Shown piece after piece: positions 10,520 to 18,930 of a stretch of 64,000 bases of DNA. Every line of letters begins with the position of its first letter. Within the stretch, counting starts at the first letter, position 1. The DNA comes from JANNNF01 sp040385825 (GTDB taxonomy: Bacteria > Pseudomonadota > Alphaproteobacteria > Rhodobacterales > Rhodobacteraceae). The notes under the pieces were generated by a model, which was not told where the DNA came from, did no database searches, and saw only the letters and a program-made list of their open reading frames with translations. The DNA lies in contig JAZKGQ010000009.1 in assembly GCA_040385825.1 (NCBI GenBank), positions 124,001 through 188,000 of the forward strand, written 5' to 3'. A program made the position numbers and the translations under genes.

Positions 10520-10554
10520 TGTGCGCTATGTCAACAAATGAAGCATATAGCACA
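10520..10554. promoter_or_regulatory. Candidate IclR/PcaR operator in the pcaR-pcaI divergent promoter
   Basis: TGTGCGCTATG (10520-10530) and CATATAGCACA (10544-10554) form an inverted repeat matching at 9 of 11 positions, with a 13-base spacer. It starts 14 bases upstream of the pcaR ATG and lies 82 bases before pcaI. An operator shared by both genes is inferred from position and symmetry. Confidence 0.55.
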
Positions 10555-10636
10555 AATCACATGGACGACAGCCGCCTTCGCCGCCTATTTCTGCGCCAGA
10601 CGGGCGGCGACTTGCCCGACCGAAGGGGGATGCGGG

Positions 10637-11371
10637 ATGGACAAGACAGTTGCCGATCTGGCCAGTGCGGTGGCCGGGGTCAGGGATGGCATGACGGTAA
10701 TGATCGGCGGCTTTGGCGGGTCCGGTGCGCCGATCGAACTGATCCATGCCCTGATCGACCGGTTCCGTGCGACGGGCAGTCCCAAGGATCTGACCGTGGT
10801 GAACAACAATGCGGGCAACGGCCATGTCGGGCTGGCGGCACTGATCGAACAGGGCATGGTGCGCAAGCTGATCTGTTCCTTCCCGCGATCCGCCGATCCG
10901 GTGGTGTTCACCGACCGCTACCAGTCCGGTCAGATCGAACTGGAACTGGTGCCGCAGGGCACGCTGGCCGAACGCATCCGGGCCGGGGGGGCGGGCATCC
11001 CCGCGTTCTACACCCCCACCAGCTTTGGCACCGATCTGGCGAAGGACAAGCCGGTCGCGGTGTTCGAGGGCCGGTCCTACGTTCAGGAGCGCTGGCTGAA
11101 GGCCGATTTCGCCCTGGTGAAGGCGCATCTGGGCGACCGGCTGGGCAATCTGACCTACCGGATGGCCGCGCGCAATTTCAACCCGCTGATGTGCATGGCG
11201 GCGGCCACCACCATCGTTCAGGTCAGCCGCATCGTCGCCCCCGGCGGGCTGGACCCCGAAGCGATCATCACCCCCGGCATCTTCGTGCAGGGCGTGGTCG
11301 AGGTGCCGCACCCTTTGCAGGAAGAAGACCTGAACCGCGCCCGCGCAACCTATCCGGAGGCCGCAGCATGA
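10637..11371 (+). CDS. pcaI: 3-oxoadipate CoA-transferase, alpha subunit
   Basis: A 244-residue subunit of the succinyl-CoA:3-oxoadipate CoA-transferase, which activates beta-ketoadipate to its CoA thioester in the penultimate step of aromatic ring degradation. The CoA-transferase family I alpha signature is visible: GMTVMIGGFGGSGAPIELI near residues 17-35, LTVVNNNAGNG, and SFPRSADPVVFTDRY. The ATG at 10637 is preceded by a GA-rich ribosome-binding stretch. Its stop overlaps the pcaJ start (ATGA). Confidence 0.94.
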   Translation: MDKTVADLASAVAGVRDGMTVMIGGFGGSGAPIELIHALIDRFRATGSPKDLTVVNNNAGNGHVGLAALIEQGMVRKLICSFPRSADPVVFTDRYQSGQIELELVPQGTLAERIRAGGAGIPAFYTPTSFGTDLAKDKPVAVFEGRSYVQERWLKADFALVKAHLGDRLGNLTYRMAARNFNPLMCMAAATTIVQVSRIVAPGGLDPEAIITPGIFVQGVVEVPHPLQEEDLNRARATYPEAAA

Positions 11372-12039
11372 CCCTCAAACTGACCCCGACCCAGATGGCA
11401 TGGCGCGCAGCACAGGACATTCAGGATGGGGCCTATGTCAACCTTGGCATCGGCTTTCCTGAAATGGTCGCCAGGTTTCAGCCCCCCGGCCGCGAGGCGA
11501 TCTTTCACACCGAGAACGGCATTCTGGGCTTTGGCGAGGCTCCGGTCCCCGGCACCGAGGACTGGGATCTGATCAACGCGGGCAAGAAGGCCGTCACGCT
11601 CAAGCCCGGCACCGCGTTCTTTCACCACGCCGACAGCTTTGCCATGGTGCGGGGCGGGCATCTGGATGTGGCGATCCTTGGGGCCTACGAGGTGGCGGAA
11701 ACCGGCGATCTGGCGAACTGGTCCACCGGCCCCAAAGGCGTGCCCGCCGTGGGCGGGGCGATGGACCTTGTGCATGGGGCAAAACAGGTGGCGGTGATCA
11801 CCGATCACGTCACCAAAGATGGCAAGCCCAAGCTGTTGACCCGTTGCATCTTGCCGCTGACCGGGGTGGGATGCGTCACGCGGGTCTATTCGTCGCTGGC
11901 GGTGATCGACATTCAGGGCGGGCGGTTCGTGCTGCGTGAAAAACTGCCCGGCCTGTCGCTGGATGATCTGCAAAACCTGACCGGCGCCAGACTGCATCTG
12001 GACGGCGCCGTCACCGATCTGACCGTACCCGAGGTGTGA
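11368..12039 (+). CDS. pcaJ: 3-oxoadipate CoA-transferase, beta subunit
   Basis: A 223-residue beta subunit. The catalytic-glutamate motif appears as HTENGILGFGEAP near residues 47-59, following YVNLGIGFPEMVARF; further family blocks are HHADSFAMVRGGHLDVAILGAYEV and VTKVGCVTRVYSSLAVIDI-like sequence near 165-180. It forms the heteromeric transferase with PcaI and is translationally coupled to it through an ATGA overlap. The next gene is pcaF. Confidence 0.94.
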   Translation: MTLKLTPTQMAWRAAQDIQDGAYVNLGIGFPEMVARFQPPGREAIFHTENGILGFGEAPVPGTEDWDLINAGKKAVTLKPGTAFFHHADSFAMVRGGHLDVAILGAYEVAETGDLANWSTGPKGVPAVGGAMDLVHGAKQVAVITDHVTKDGKPKLLTRCILPLTGVGCVTRVYSSLAVIDIQGGRFVLREKLPGLSLDDLQNLTGARLHLDGAVTDLTVPEV

Positions 12040-12041
12040 CC

Positions 12042-13241
12042 ATGACTGACGTTTTCATCTGCGACTATATCCGCACGCCCATCGGGCGCTATGGTGGCAG
12101 CCTGTCATCGGTGCGGCCCGATGATCTGGGGGCGGTGCCGCTGCGGGCGCTGATGGCGCGCAATGCCGGGGTCGACTGGGACGCGGTCGATGACGTGATC
12201 TTTGGCTGCGCCAATCAGGCGGGCGAAGACAACCGCAATGTGGCGCGCATGTCCTTGCTGCTGGCGGGTCTGCCGGTCGGGGTCACGGGCACCACGATCA
12301 ACCGGCTGTGCGGGTCGGGGATGGATGCCGTGCTGATGGCCGCGCGGACCATTGCGGCGGGCGAGGCCGATCTGATGATCGCAGGCGGCGTGGAAAGCAT
12401 GAGCCGCGCGCCGCTGGTGATGCCCAAAGCCGATGCGGCCTTCAGCCGCAATGCCGAGATTCACGATACCACCATCGGCTGGCGGTTTGTGAACCCGGCG
12501 ATGCACGCGGCCTATGGCACGGATTCGATGCCCCAGACCGGGCAGAACGTGGCCGATGATTTTGGCGTCAGCCGCGCGGCACAGGATGCCATGGCGCTGG
12601 CGTCGCAGGCCAAGGCGGCGGCGGCGCAGGCGAATGGGCGGCTGGCGCGGGAAATCACGCCCGTCACCGTGGCGCAGCGCAAGGGCGAGGCGCTGGTGGT
12701 GGACCGCGACGAACACCCCCGCGCCACCACGACCGAGGCTTTGGCCAGGCTGCGACCGCTGTTTGCGGGCGGGTCGGTCACGGCCGGCAATGCCAGCGGC
12801 GTGAATGATGGTGCGGCGGCGCTGATCCTTGCCAATGCGGCGGCGATCAGCCGCCATGGTCTGACGCCGCTTGCCCGCGTTCTGGGCGGGGCCACCGCGG
12901 GCGTGCCGCCCCGGATCATGGGCATCGGTCCTGCGCCTGCGTCGCAAAAACTGCTGGCGCGGTTGCGGCTGACCCAGTCCGATTTCGACGTGATCGAGTT
13001 GAACGAGGCTTTCGCCGCCCAAGGCATCGCCACCCTGCGCCAGTTGGGCATCGCCGATGACGATGACCGGGTAAACCGCAACGGCGGGGCCATCGCCCTG
13101 GGTCACCCCCTGGGGATGAGCGGCGCGCGCATCACCGGAACGGCGGCGCTTGACCTGCACCTGACGGGGGCGCGGCGGTCGCTGTCCACCATGTGCATCG
13201 GGGTGGGGCAGGGCATCGCGGTGGCGCTGGAACGGGTCTGA
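12042..13241 (+). CDS. pcaF: 3-oxoadipyl-CoA thiolase
   Basis: A 399-residue thiolase that cleaves 3-oxoadipyl-CoA to succinyl-CoA and acetyl-CoA. It has the acyl-accepting cysteine in NRLCGSGMDAV (about residue 88), the histidine in GHPLGMSGAR and the second cysteine in TMCIGVGQG. ATG 12042 lies 3 bases after the pcaJ stop; a GTG at 12036 overlapping that stop is an alternative. Assignment as PcaF rather than generic acetyl-CoA acetyltransferase rests on operon context and the start TDVFICDYIRTPIGRYGGSL. The upstream pca genes (pcaB, C, D, G, H) are not in the window. Confidence 0.92.
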   Translation: MTDVFICDYIRTPIGRYGGSLSSVRPDDLGAVPLRALMARNAGVDWDAVDDVIFGCANQAGEDNRNVARMSLLLAGLPVGVTGTTINRLCGSGMDAVLMAARTIAAGEADLMIAGGVESMSRAPLVMPKADAAFSRNAEIHDTTIGWRFVNPAMHAAYGTDSMPQTGQNVADDFGVSRAAQDAMALASQAKAAAAQANGRLAREITPVTVAQRKGEALVVDRDEHPRATTTEALARLRPLFAGGSVTAGNASGVNDGAAALILANAAAISRHGLTPLARVLGGATAGVPPRIMGIGPAPASQKLLARLRLTQSDFDVIELNEAFAAQGIATLRQLGIADDDDRVNRNGGAIALGHPLGMSGARITGTAALDLHLTGARRSLSTMCIGVGQGIAVALERV

Positions 13242-13245
13242 CGGC

Positions 13246-13275
13246 CCATCCGCGCCCCGTCCATCCGCGCCCCGT
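13246..13275. repeat. Perfect 15-bp tandem duplication
   Basis: CCATCCGCGCCCCGT occurs twice head to tail (13246-13260 and 13261-13275) in the short convergent gap between pcaF and the tautomerase-like gene. Probably a small replication-slippage duplication. Confidence 0.9.
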
Positions 13276-13607
13276 CATTTCAGCGCCACACAGGTCTGCG
13301 GGTCCAGCAGGCTGACCCGCACCGCGACCGCCACCCCGCTTGCCGCGAACAGCAGGTCGCGCAGGCGGAGGCTGAGGTCGGTCAGCATGTCCCGCGTCCG
13401 GTCGGGTCGGGGCAGGATGTGCAGTTCCACCCCGATACGGGGCAGGTCCGGCAGGGCCACCACAGGCAGCATGGCAATCTGACAGGCTGCCGGGGGCACG
13501 TCCAGATCACGGCAGAGCAGGCGGTGAATGTCGCCCAACGTGCCCACCAATGCCTCGCGGCTGGCGGGGTAGATCGCCTCGTCGACATAGATCTTCAGGT
13601 TTGGCAT
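13275..13607 (-). CDS. Tautomerase-like protein (4-OT/CHMI fold candidate)
   Basis: A 110-residue protein beginning MPNLKIYVDEAIYPASREAL. The start at 13607 leaves proline directly after the initiator methionine, the catalytic residue of the tautomerase superfamily, which is why it is preferred over an upstream in-frame ATG (13688). Length fits the one-chain CHMI/MIF-like subgroup better than the 62-residue 4-oxalocrotonate tautomerase. It is the last gene of the sugar/polyol operon, separated from the alcohol dehydrogenase by a strong hairpin. Keto-enol isomerisation of a pathway intermediate is a plausible role but not demonstrated. Confidence 0.65.
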   Translation of the reverse strand: MPNLKIYVDEAIYPASREALVGTLGDIHRLLCRDLDVPPAACQIAMLPVVALPDLPRIGVELHILPRPDRTRDMLTDLSLRLRDLLFAASGVAVAVRVSLLDPQTCVALK

Positions 13608-13654
13608 CGGGTGTCCTGCCTTGGCCGTGCATGTCCGGCGCCCCCCGCCAGAGT

Positions 13655-13679
13655 TTGGCCCCGGTCGGTCCGGGGCCAA
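13655..13679 (-). other. Strong intercistronic hairpin after alcohol dehydrogenase gene (copy 1)
   Basis: TTGGCCCCGG (13655-13664) and CCGGGGCCAA (13670-13679) pair perfectly around the loop TCGGT, starting 5 bases after the upstream gene's stop on the minus strand. No T-run follows. A near-identical hairpin occurs at 32160-32182. Confidence 0.7.
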
Positions 13680-13684
13680 GCAGT

Positions 13685-14668
13685 TCAATCGCCGATGGTC
13701 AGCGTGACCTTGACCGCCTCGGCAGGTTTCGCGCCGATCTCATACCCAAGCGCCGCCTCGCCAAGCGTCAGGGTGTGGGTCTGGATCGGCGACAGGTCAA
13801 TCCCCGTCCGCCCCAGAAACCGCACCGCCGATGGCCAGACACCGGGCGACCCGATGCAGCCCTTGACGGTCAGATCCTTGATCTGGATTTTCCCCAGCTC
13901 TACCGGGAATTTCTGCCCGATGTTGATGCCGACCATGGAAACCCGGCCTTCGGGGCGGGCATAGTCGAACACCGAGGCCAGCGAGGCCGCATGGCCTGCC
14001 GCCTCGACCACCAGATCGGCGCCGCCCTTGGTCATCTCCTCGATCTGGCCCGCCGCATCGCCGCCGGTCGGGTCGATCACCGCATCGGCCCCAAGCCGCA
14101 ACGCCACCTCGCGGCGCAGCGGGATCGGGTCCACCACGATCACCCGCGCGCCCATGCCGATGGCCGCCGCTGCCGACACAAGGCCGATGGTGCCGCCACC
14201 CGACACCACAACCGTTTCCGACGCATTGGTGCCGCCGTTGTGCAGAACGGCATAATAGCCGCAGGTGAAAGGCTCGATCAGCGCGGCCCTGGCGTCATCC
14301 ACCTCGTCGGGCAGCATATGCAGCCATTCGGGGCGGGCGGCAAAAAACTCGCGGTCGGCACCGTCCATCGAAAACCCGAAGTGGTGAATGCGGTCCGGCG
14401 TGCGGATCACGCATTCGCCGACCACCCTGTCGCCCACACGCAGGCCTTTGACGTTGCGGCCCACCTCGACAATCTCGCCCACCCATTCATGGCCGGGGGT
14501 GACGGGATAGCTGATCGGAATGATGTAGCGGCCTGCCAGCAGTTCATAATCCGAATGGCAGATGCCAACCCGGCGGGACCGCACCAGCACCTCATTTTCC
14601 GTGATCGACGGCATCGGCGCGTCGATCACCTGCAGGTCGTTCGGGGTCTTGAAGATCAGCGCCTTCAT
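13685..14668 (-). CDS. Zinc-type alcohol/polyol dehydrogenase (MDR family)
   Basis: A 327-residue medium-chain dehydrogenase. The catalytic zinc ligands of the family are present as Cys37 (GICHSD) and His60-Glu61 (TPGHEWVGE), and the Rossmann motif is GGGTIGLVSAAAAIG. The four-cysteine structural zinc loop expected near residues 90-110 is missing; that stretch reads ECVIRTPDRIHHFGFSMDG. Such enzymes oxidise sugars or polyols with NAD(P). Its ATG overlaps the Gfo/Idh gene by 4 bases, placing it in the catabolic operon behind the ribose-type importer. Substrate unknown. Confidence 0.85.
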   Translation of the reverse strand: MKALIFKTPNDLQVIDAPMPSITENEVLVRSRRVGICHSDYELLAGRYIIPISYPVTPGHEWVGEIVEVGRNVKGLRVGDRVVGECVIRTPDRIHHFGFSMDGADREFFAARPEWLHMLPDEVDDARAALIEPFTCGYYAVLHNGGTNASETVVVSGGGTIGLVSAAAAIGMGARVIVVDPIPLRREVALRLGADAVIDPTGGDAAGQIEEMTKGGADLVVEAAGHAASLASVFDYARPEGRVSMVGINIGQKFPVELGKIQIKDLTVKGCIGSPGVWPSAVRFLGRTGIDLSPIQTHTLTLGEAALGYEIGAKPAEAVKVTLTIGD

Positions 14669-15687
14669 GCGGTGCCTCCTGTTCCAACGGTTTCGGTGCG
14701 GCCCGACAGGGCCGAGGTGAAGACGGCTTCCAGCAGGGCAATCGTATCGACCATCTGCTGCCCGGTGACAGGATAGCCCCCGCCTGCCCGGATCGCGCGG
14801 GCAAAATCCACCAGATTGTCGCGCACAGGTTCGGCCTTGGGCACCTCGGTCACGGTGATCGGCTGGCCCTTGAAGCCGGTCGTCACCACCCAGCCATCCG
14901 GGCTTTCCACATGCGCCTTGTCGCGGATGTCGATCCAGCCAAGCGAGCCGAACACCGCAAAGCGCGAAAAGAACGGGTTGGCCAGTGACGCCGAGACATA
15001 GGACGTACCGCCATTGGCAAAGCGGGTGAAGGCGGCAATCGTGTCGCCCTGCGGCAGGTTCGACGACAGGGTTTCGCAATGCACCGTGGTTTCCGCCGCA
15101 GCCCCCAGAAGGCGCACCGACAGGTCCAGCAGATGAATCCCCGTCGCCGTCATGCCGCCCGCCGGGGCCTGATTCGATTGCAGCCGCCAGTTGGACGGGT
15201 CCAGCGACAGGAACTTGTCATGGCTGAAATTGGCCTCGATCTGCTGCACCCGGCCCAGATCGCCCGCATCGGCGCGGGCCAGCAGGTTGGCAATCGGCGG
15301 TTCCCACCGCCGTTCGTGCCCCATGCCCAGTTGCAGCCCGGCCTGCGCACAGGCCTGCACCGCGCGGGCGGCCCCGGCGCGGGTCAGCGCCAGCGGCTTT
15401 TCGCAAAAGATGTGCTTGCCCGCCGCAACCGCCGCCGCAATCTGGTCTTCGTGCAGGTCATGCGGGGTGGCCAGCACAACCGCCTCGACCATGGGGTCGG
15501 CCAGCGCATCGGCGTAATCCGCCGTCACCGTCAGCCCTTTGGACACGGCGAAATCCTGCACGGCGGCAAGGTTGGGTTCCACCCCGCGCACCAGCTCGAT
15601 GTCGGCACCGGCCCCTTGCAGCACCGACACCATCTTTTGTCCCCACCAGCCAAGGCCGATGATCGCCATCCGTACCGGCGCGCTCAT
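14665..15687 (-). CDS. Gfo/Idh/MocA-family oxidoreductase
   Basis: A 340-residue NAD(P)-dependent sugar or inositol dehydrogenase-like enzyme. The Rossmann start is MAIIGLGWWGQKMVSVLQ, and the family catalytic lysine is in HIFCEKPLALT (EKP motif, about residue 95). The C-terminal part has GGMTATGIHLLDLSVRLLG, containing the conserved histidine/aspartate. It is flanked by, and overlaps, the YciI-like and alcohol dehydrogenase genes, consistent with a multi-step oxidation of a sugar or polyol taken up by the operon's transporter. Confidence 0.88.
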   Translation of the reverse strand: MSAPVRMAIIGLGWWGQKMVSVLQGAGADIELVRGVEPNLAAVQDFAVSKGLTVTADYADALADPMVEAVVLATPHDLHEDQIAAAVAAGKHIFCEKPLALTRAGAARAVQACAQAGLQLGMGHERRWEPPIANLLARADAGDLGRVQQIEANFSHDKFLSLDPSNWRLQSNQAPAGGMTATGIHLLDLSVRLLGAAAETTVHCETLSSNLPQGDTIAAFTRFANGGTSYVSASLANPFFSRFAVFGSLGWIDIRDKAHVESPDGWVVTTGFKGQPITVTEVPKAEPVRDNLVDFARAIRAGGGYPVTGQQMVDTIALLEAVFTSALSGRTETVGTGGTA

Positions 15688-15971
15688 GTCCGGTTGTCCA
15701 CACGCTTGAGAAAGGGGCGGATCGACACCGTTTCCCACAGATCCGCCGCGCGGAAGGGATCGTTGGCGTTGAAGGCCTGCGCCTCGGCCAGCGTGTCGGC
15801 CTCGACCAGAAAGCACGACCCGATCATGGTTTCGTTGTCATCCGCCATCAGCGGGCCGGAAATCAGCGTCCTGATCGGCGCGACTGCCAGATAGGCCTTG
15901 TGGGCGTCGTAATGTGCAAGCCTCAACTGGACTGCCGCAGGGCGGTCCAGACAGTGAATGATGTAGTGCAT
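15684..15971 (-). CDS. YciI-family protein
   Basis: A 95-residue protein of the YciI/dimeric alpha-beta barrel family, opening MHYIIHCLDRPAAVQLRLAHYDAHKAYL, with the conserved histidine in the AHYDAH segment and FNANDPFRAADLWETVSIRPF near the end. Some YciI proteins act as dehalogenases or lyases, most are uncharacterised. ATG 15971 has a GAGGA-type ribosome-binding site. It is overlapped by the Gfo/Idh start (4 bases), so it belongs to the operon. Confidence 0.85.
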   Translation of the reverse strand: MHYIIHCLDRPAAVQLRLAHYDAHKAYLAVAPIRTLISGPLMADDNETMIGSCFLVEADTLAEAQAFNANDPFRAADLWETVSIRPFLKRVDNRT

Positions 15972-15991
15972 CTTTTCCTCCTGTGCGGGCG

Positions 15992-17062
15992 TCAGCCCGG
16001 AATGATCTTTTGCGCGCGAAGGGCGTCGAACACGGCGAAAAAGCTGTGCGGGGTGTAGTGCCAGTCGGTAAAGCCACGCTCGCGGCTGTTCTTCATGTCG
16101 CTGAAACATTCCAGCGTGCGGCCCAGATCGGCGTCAGAATGCCACCAGTTGGCAATGCGGTTCACGTCCAGCGCCTGTAGCCCGTGCTTTTGCACCATGC
16201 CGGCCCAGATCGCCGGGGCATCGGCCATCTGATCCTCCAGCAGCACCGGGTGGCCGGGGTAGTCGCCCACTTCCAGCCCGAAATAGCCTGCGATCTGGTC
16301 CCACAGCCAGGTCCAGCGGAACACCTCGCCATTGGCGATGTTGAAGGGGGTATTCGCGGCCGAAGGCGTGGTGGCGGCCCAATGCAGCTGTTTGGCCAGA
16401 ATGCCCGCATCGGTCACGTCGGTTGCGGCATTGTACTGCTCGACCGACCCCGGAAACACGAAGGGCCGCCCGGTTTCGCGGCAGATCGAGGCATAGACGG
16501 CCAGCGTCTGCGCCATGTTCATCGCATTGCCGATGGCAAGGCCGATCATCGTATGCGGGCGGTGGACCGACCAAGTGAACCCGCGCGCCGCTGCCGCCGC
16601 GAACAGCACATCTTCCTGCGTATAATAGAAGTTCAGCCCCGGCAGGCGCGGCTGGCTTTCCAGAAACGGGGTGTAGGGCCGCGACTTGGCATAGCTTTCA
16701 AACGGGCCAAGATAATGCTTCAGCCCGGTGACCAGGGCCGCATGCCGCAAGGGCGCGTCCACCGTTGCGTCCATCACGTTCTGGATCATAGCGCCGTTGG
16801 CTGCGACGTTTTCCGCCTCGGTCGCGCGGCGGGTCCAGGTGCAATAGAACAGGTGGGTGGCATCGGACGCGCCCGCCAATGCCGTCTTGGTCGCGGCGGC
16901 ATCTTCCAGATCGACGGCAATGTGGCGGTCGGAAAAATCGGGCACCGCCGCACCGCGCGACACGGTGATGACGGTCCAGCCCTTGTCTTTCAGCAAGCGG
17001 CCCAGATAGCCGCCCGACAGGCCGGTGGCCCCGATCACAAGGGCTGTTTCAGAGGAGGTCAT
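15992..17062 (-). CDS. PRISE-type SDR oxidoreductase (progesterone 5-beta-reductase/iridoid-synthase-like)
   Basis: A 356-residue extended SDR. The nucleotide-binding motif is VIGATGLSGGYLGRLL at residues 8-23. Family blocks typical of PRISE enzymes (enone reductases) are seen: HLFYCTWTRRATEAENVAANGAMIQN, ALVTGLKHYLGPFESY, and NFYYTQEDVLF, where the catalytic tyrosine stands apart from the usual YxxxK. WSVHRPHTMIG and FNIANGEVFRWTWLWDQIAGYFG follow. In a sugar-type operon it could reduce an unsaturated ketone intermediate. The start is the ATG preceding TSSETALV; substrate unknown. Confidence 0.78.
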   Translation of the reverse strand: MTSSETALVIGATGLSGGYLGRLLKDKGWTVITVSRGAAVPDFSDRHIAVDLEDAAATKTALAGASDATHLFYCTWTRRATEAENVAANGAMIQNVMDATVDAPLRHAALVTGLKHYLGPFESYAKSRPYTPFLESQPRLPGLNFYYTQEDVLFAAAAARGFTWSVHRPHTMIGLAIGNAMNMAQTLAVYASICRETGRPFVFPGSVEQYNAATDVTDAGILAKQLHWAATTPSAANTPFNIANGEVFRWTWLWDQIAGYFGLEVGDYPGHPVLLEDQMADAPAIWAGMVQKHGLQALDVNRIANWWHSDADLGRTLECFSDMKNSRERGFTDWHYTPHSFFAVFDALRAQKIIPG

Positions 17063-17073
17063 TCGTTTGTTCC

Positions 17074-18141
17074 TTACGTCCGTACTACGATTTTCAGATG
17101 TTCGCCCGAGGGGTTCAGCAGGGCCTCGAACCCTTTGCCAACCACATCGGCCACGTCGATGCGGGCGGTGATGACCTTTTCCACCGGCAGGCTGCCTGCC
17201 GCGATCATGCGGGCAAGGCGGGGCCAGATCTGCACCGGATAGCACCAGGTGGCCTCGACGCTGATGTCCTTCAGCGCCCACAGCATGGCGTCAATGCTGG
17301 CGGGTTTGATGTGCAGGCCGACCTGCACAACCTTGCCGCCCCGGCGCACGGCATCGACACAGGTGTTCAGCGACATCTCGTTGCCCACACATTCCAGCGC
17401 CACATCGACGCCCACGCCTTCTTCGGTCAGATCGCGCACCACCGACAGCAGGTTGTCTTCACGCGGGTTGATGATCACGGCATAGGGCGCGATCTCGGCC
17501 AGGATGTGGCGGCGGTTGGGGTTGGGTTCCGACACGATGATCACCGACGCCCCCGCCGATCTGGCGCACAGCACCGTCAGCGCGCCAATCGGCCCGGCCC
17601 CCGATACCAGTACCGTGGACCCTGCGGTAATCCCGCCCCGGTCCACCCCGTACATCGCCACCGCAGCCGGTTCGATCATCGCGGCCTGTTCGTCCGTCAC
17701 GGCATCGGGCACGGGTTGCGCGTTGTAATCCTTGATCACCGCGCGGTCGGCCATGCCGCCCCAGGCCCAGCTCAGCCCGATGCAGCCCATCTGCGGCGAC
17801 AGGTGGTAAAGCCCGCGCTTGCCATAGTAATCGCCGCGCGGCATCACCAAGGGCTGGACCGAGATCCGGTCGCCCGCCTTCACATGGCTGACCGCATCGC
17901 CGACCCTCAGAACCTTGGCCGAAAACTCGTGCCCCAGGATCTGCGGGTTGGTCGCCCCGGTAAACACATGCGGTTCGGTCGGGGTGACGATGGGGCCTGC
18001 GATGTATTCGTGCAGATCGGTGCCGCAGATGCCGGTCATGATCGGTTCGACCAGCACGTCATCAGGGGCCAGCACGTCGGAGGGCGGGGCCACCTCCTCG
18101 ATACGGATGTCGCGGGCGGCATGAAATCTTGCGGCTCTCAT
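17074..18141 (-). CDS. Zinc-type alcohol dehydrogenase, butanediol/threonine dehydrogenase-like
   Basis: A 355-residue medium-chain dehydrogenase with catalytic zinc ligands Cys39 (GICGTD) and His71-Glu72 (ILGHEFSA), and the cofactor motif SGAGPIGALTVLCARSAG. The overall pattern resembles (R,R)-butanediol dehydrogenase. However, the structural-zinc cysteine loop is replaced by PLVMPRGDYYGKRGLYHLSPQMG, which keeps one unrelated cysteine. It sits between the SDR and PRISE genes in the catabolic operon. The actual alcohol oxidised is unknown. Confidence 0.85.
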   Translation of the reverse strand: MRAARFHAARDIRIEEVAPPSDVLAPDDVLVEPIMTGICGTDLHEYIAGPIVTPTEPHVFTGATNPQILGHEFSAKVLRVGDAVSHVKAGDRISVQPLVMPRGDYYGKRGLYHLSPQMGCIGLSWAWGGMADRAVIKDYNAQPVPDAVTDEQAAMIEPAAVAMYGVDRGGITAGSTVLVSGAGPIGALTVLCARSAGASVIIVSEPNPNRRHILAEIAPYAVIINPREDNLLSVVRDLTEEGVGVDVALECVGNEMSLNTCVDAVRRGGKVVQVGLHIKPASIDAMLWALKDISVEATWCYPVQIWPRLARMIAAGSLPVEKVITARIDVADVVGKGFEALLNPSGEHLKIVVRT

Positions 18142-18151
18142 CTTCGTCTCC

Positions 18152-18919
18152 TTACTGTGCGGTATAGCCGCCGTCGCAAACCAGACTTGCGCCGGTCACA
18201 AAGCGGGCTTCGTCAGACGCGAGGAACAAAACGCAGTTGGCCACATCGACGGGTTCTCCCAGGGTCAGCGGATGCTTTTCACCCATCATCGCCAGATAGT
18301 CGTCGCGCCCCTTGGGCCAAGAGTCCGCCGCCTGCATGAACAGTTCGGTCTTGGTCGACCCCGGATGCACCGCGTTCACGCGGATGCCGTAGGGCGCATA
18401 GCAGATGGCGTCGGTCTTGGTCATCAGCAGCACGGCCCCTTTGGTCGCGTGATAGGCTGGCAGGTCGGCAGAGCCGATCAGGCCATAGATCGACGAGAAG
18501 TTGACGATAGACCCCGCCTTGCGCGCCATCATGCCGGGAAGGACGTGCTTGGTCATGAAGAATGTGCCCTTCACGTTGATGTTGAACACAAAGTCCCATT
18601 CGGCCTCGGTCATCTCATGCACCAGCTTGTTCACGCCGGGGGTGGCTGCGGCGTTGACCAGAATGTCGATCGGGCCAAGGCTGGCCACCACGGTTTCGAC
18701 CGCCGCCTTGACCTGCGCCTCGCGGGTCAGATCGACCTTCACGAACACCACCTCGGCCCCCGTGGCGCGCAGGTCGGCGGCCAGCGCCTCGCCTTCGTCC
18801 AGCACGTCGAAGATGGCGACCTTGGCGCCTTCTTCGGCCATGCGGCGCACGGTGGCCCCGCCGATGCCGCGCGCGCCGCCGGTGATGATTGCAACCTTGT
18901 CTTCTACCCGCAGACCCAT
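18152..18919 (-). CDS. SDR-family oxidoreductase
   Basis: A 255-residue classical SDR: TGGARGIGGATVRR cofactor motif (residues 13-26), NAA in place of the common NNAG, catalytic Ser in FSSIYG, YHATK (Tyr and Lys of YxxxK) near residue 160, and the C-terminal DGGYTAQ. Members act as NAD(P)-dependent alcohol or polyol dehydrogenases. It directly follows a second SDR gene in the operon, so the two may oxidise successive hydroxyls or give two specificities. Confidence 0.88.
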   Translation of the reverse strand: MGLRVEDKVAIITGGARGIGGATVRRMAEEGAKVAIFDVLDEGEALAADLRATGAEVVFVKVDLTREAQVKAAVETVVASLGPIDILVNAAATPGVNKLVHEMTEAEWDFVFNINVKGTFFMTKHVLPGMMARKAGSIVNFSSIYGLIGSADLPAYHATKGAVLLMTKTDAICYAPYGIRVNAVHPGSTKTELFMQAADSWPKGRDDYLAMMGEKHPLTLGEPVDVANCVLFLASDEARFVTGASLVCDGGYTAQ

Positions 18920-18930
18920 TTCCCGCCCCT

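Noticed and set aside
10526..11311. A 261-codon minus-strand frame opposite pcaI
   Set aside because: It covers the PcaR-PcaI promoter and antisense pcaI; the translation is histidine/glycine-rich with no family resemblance.
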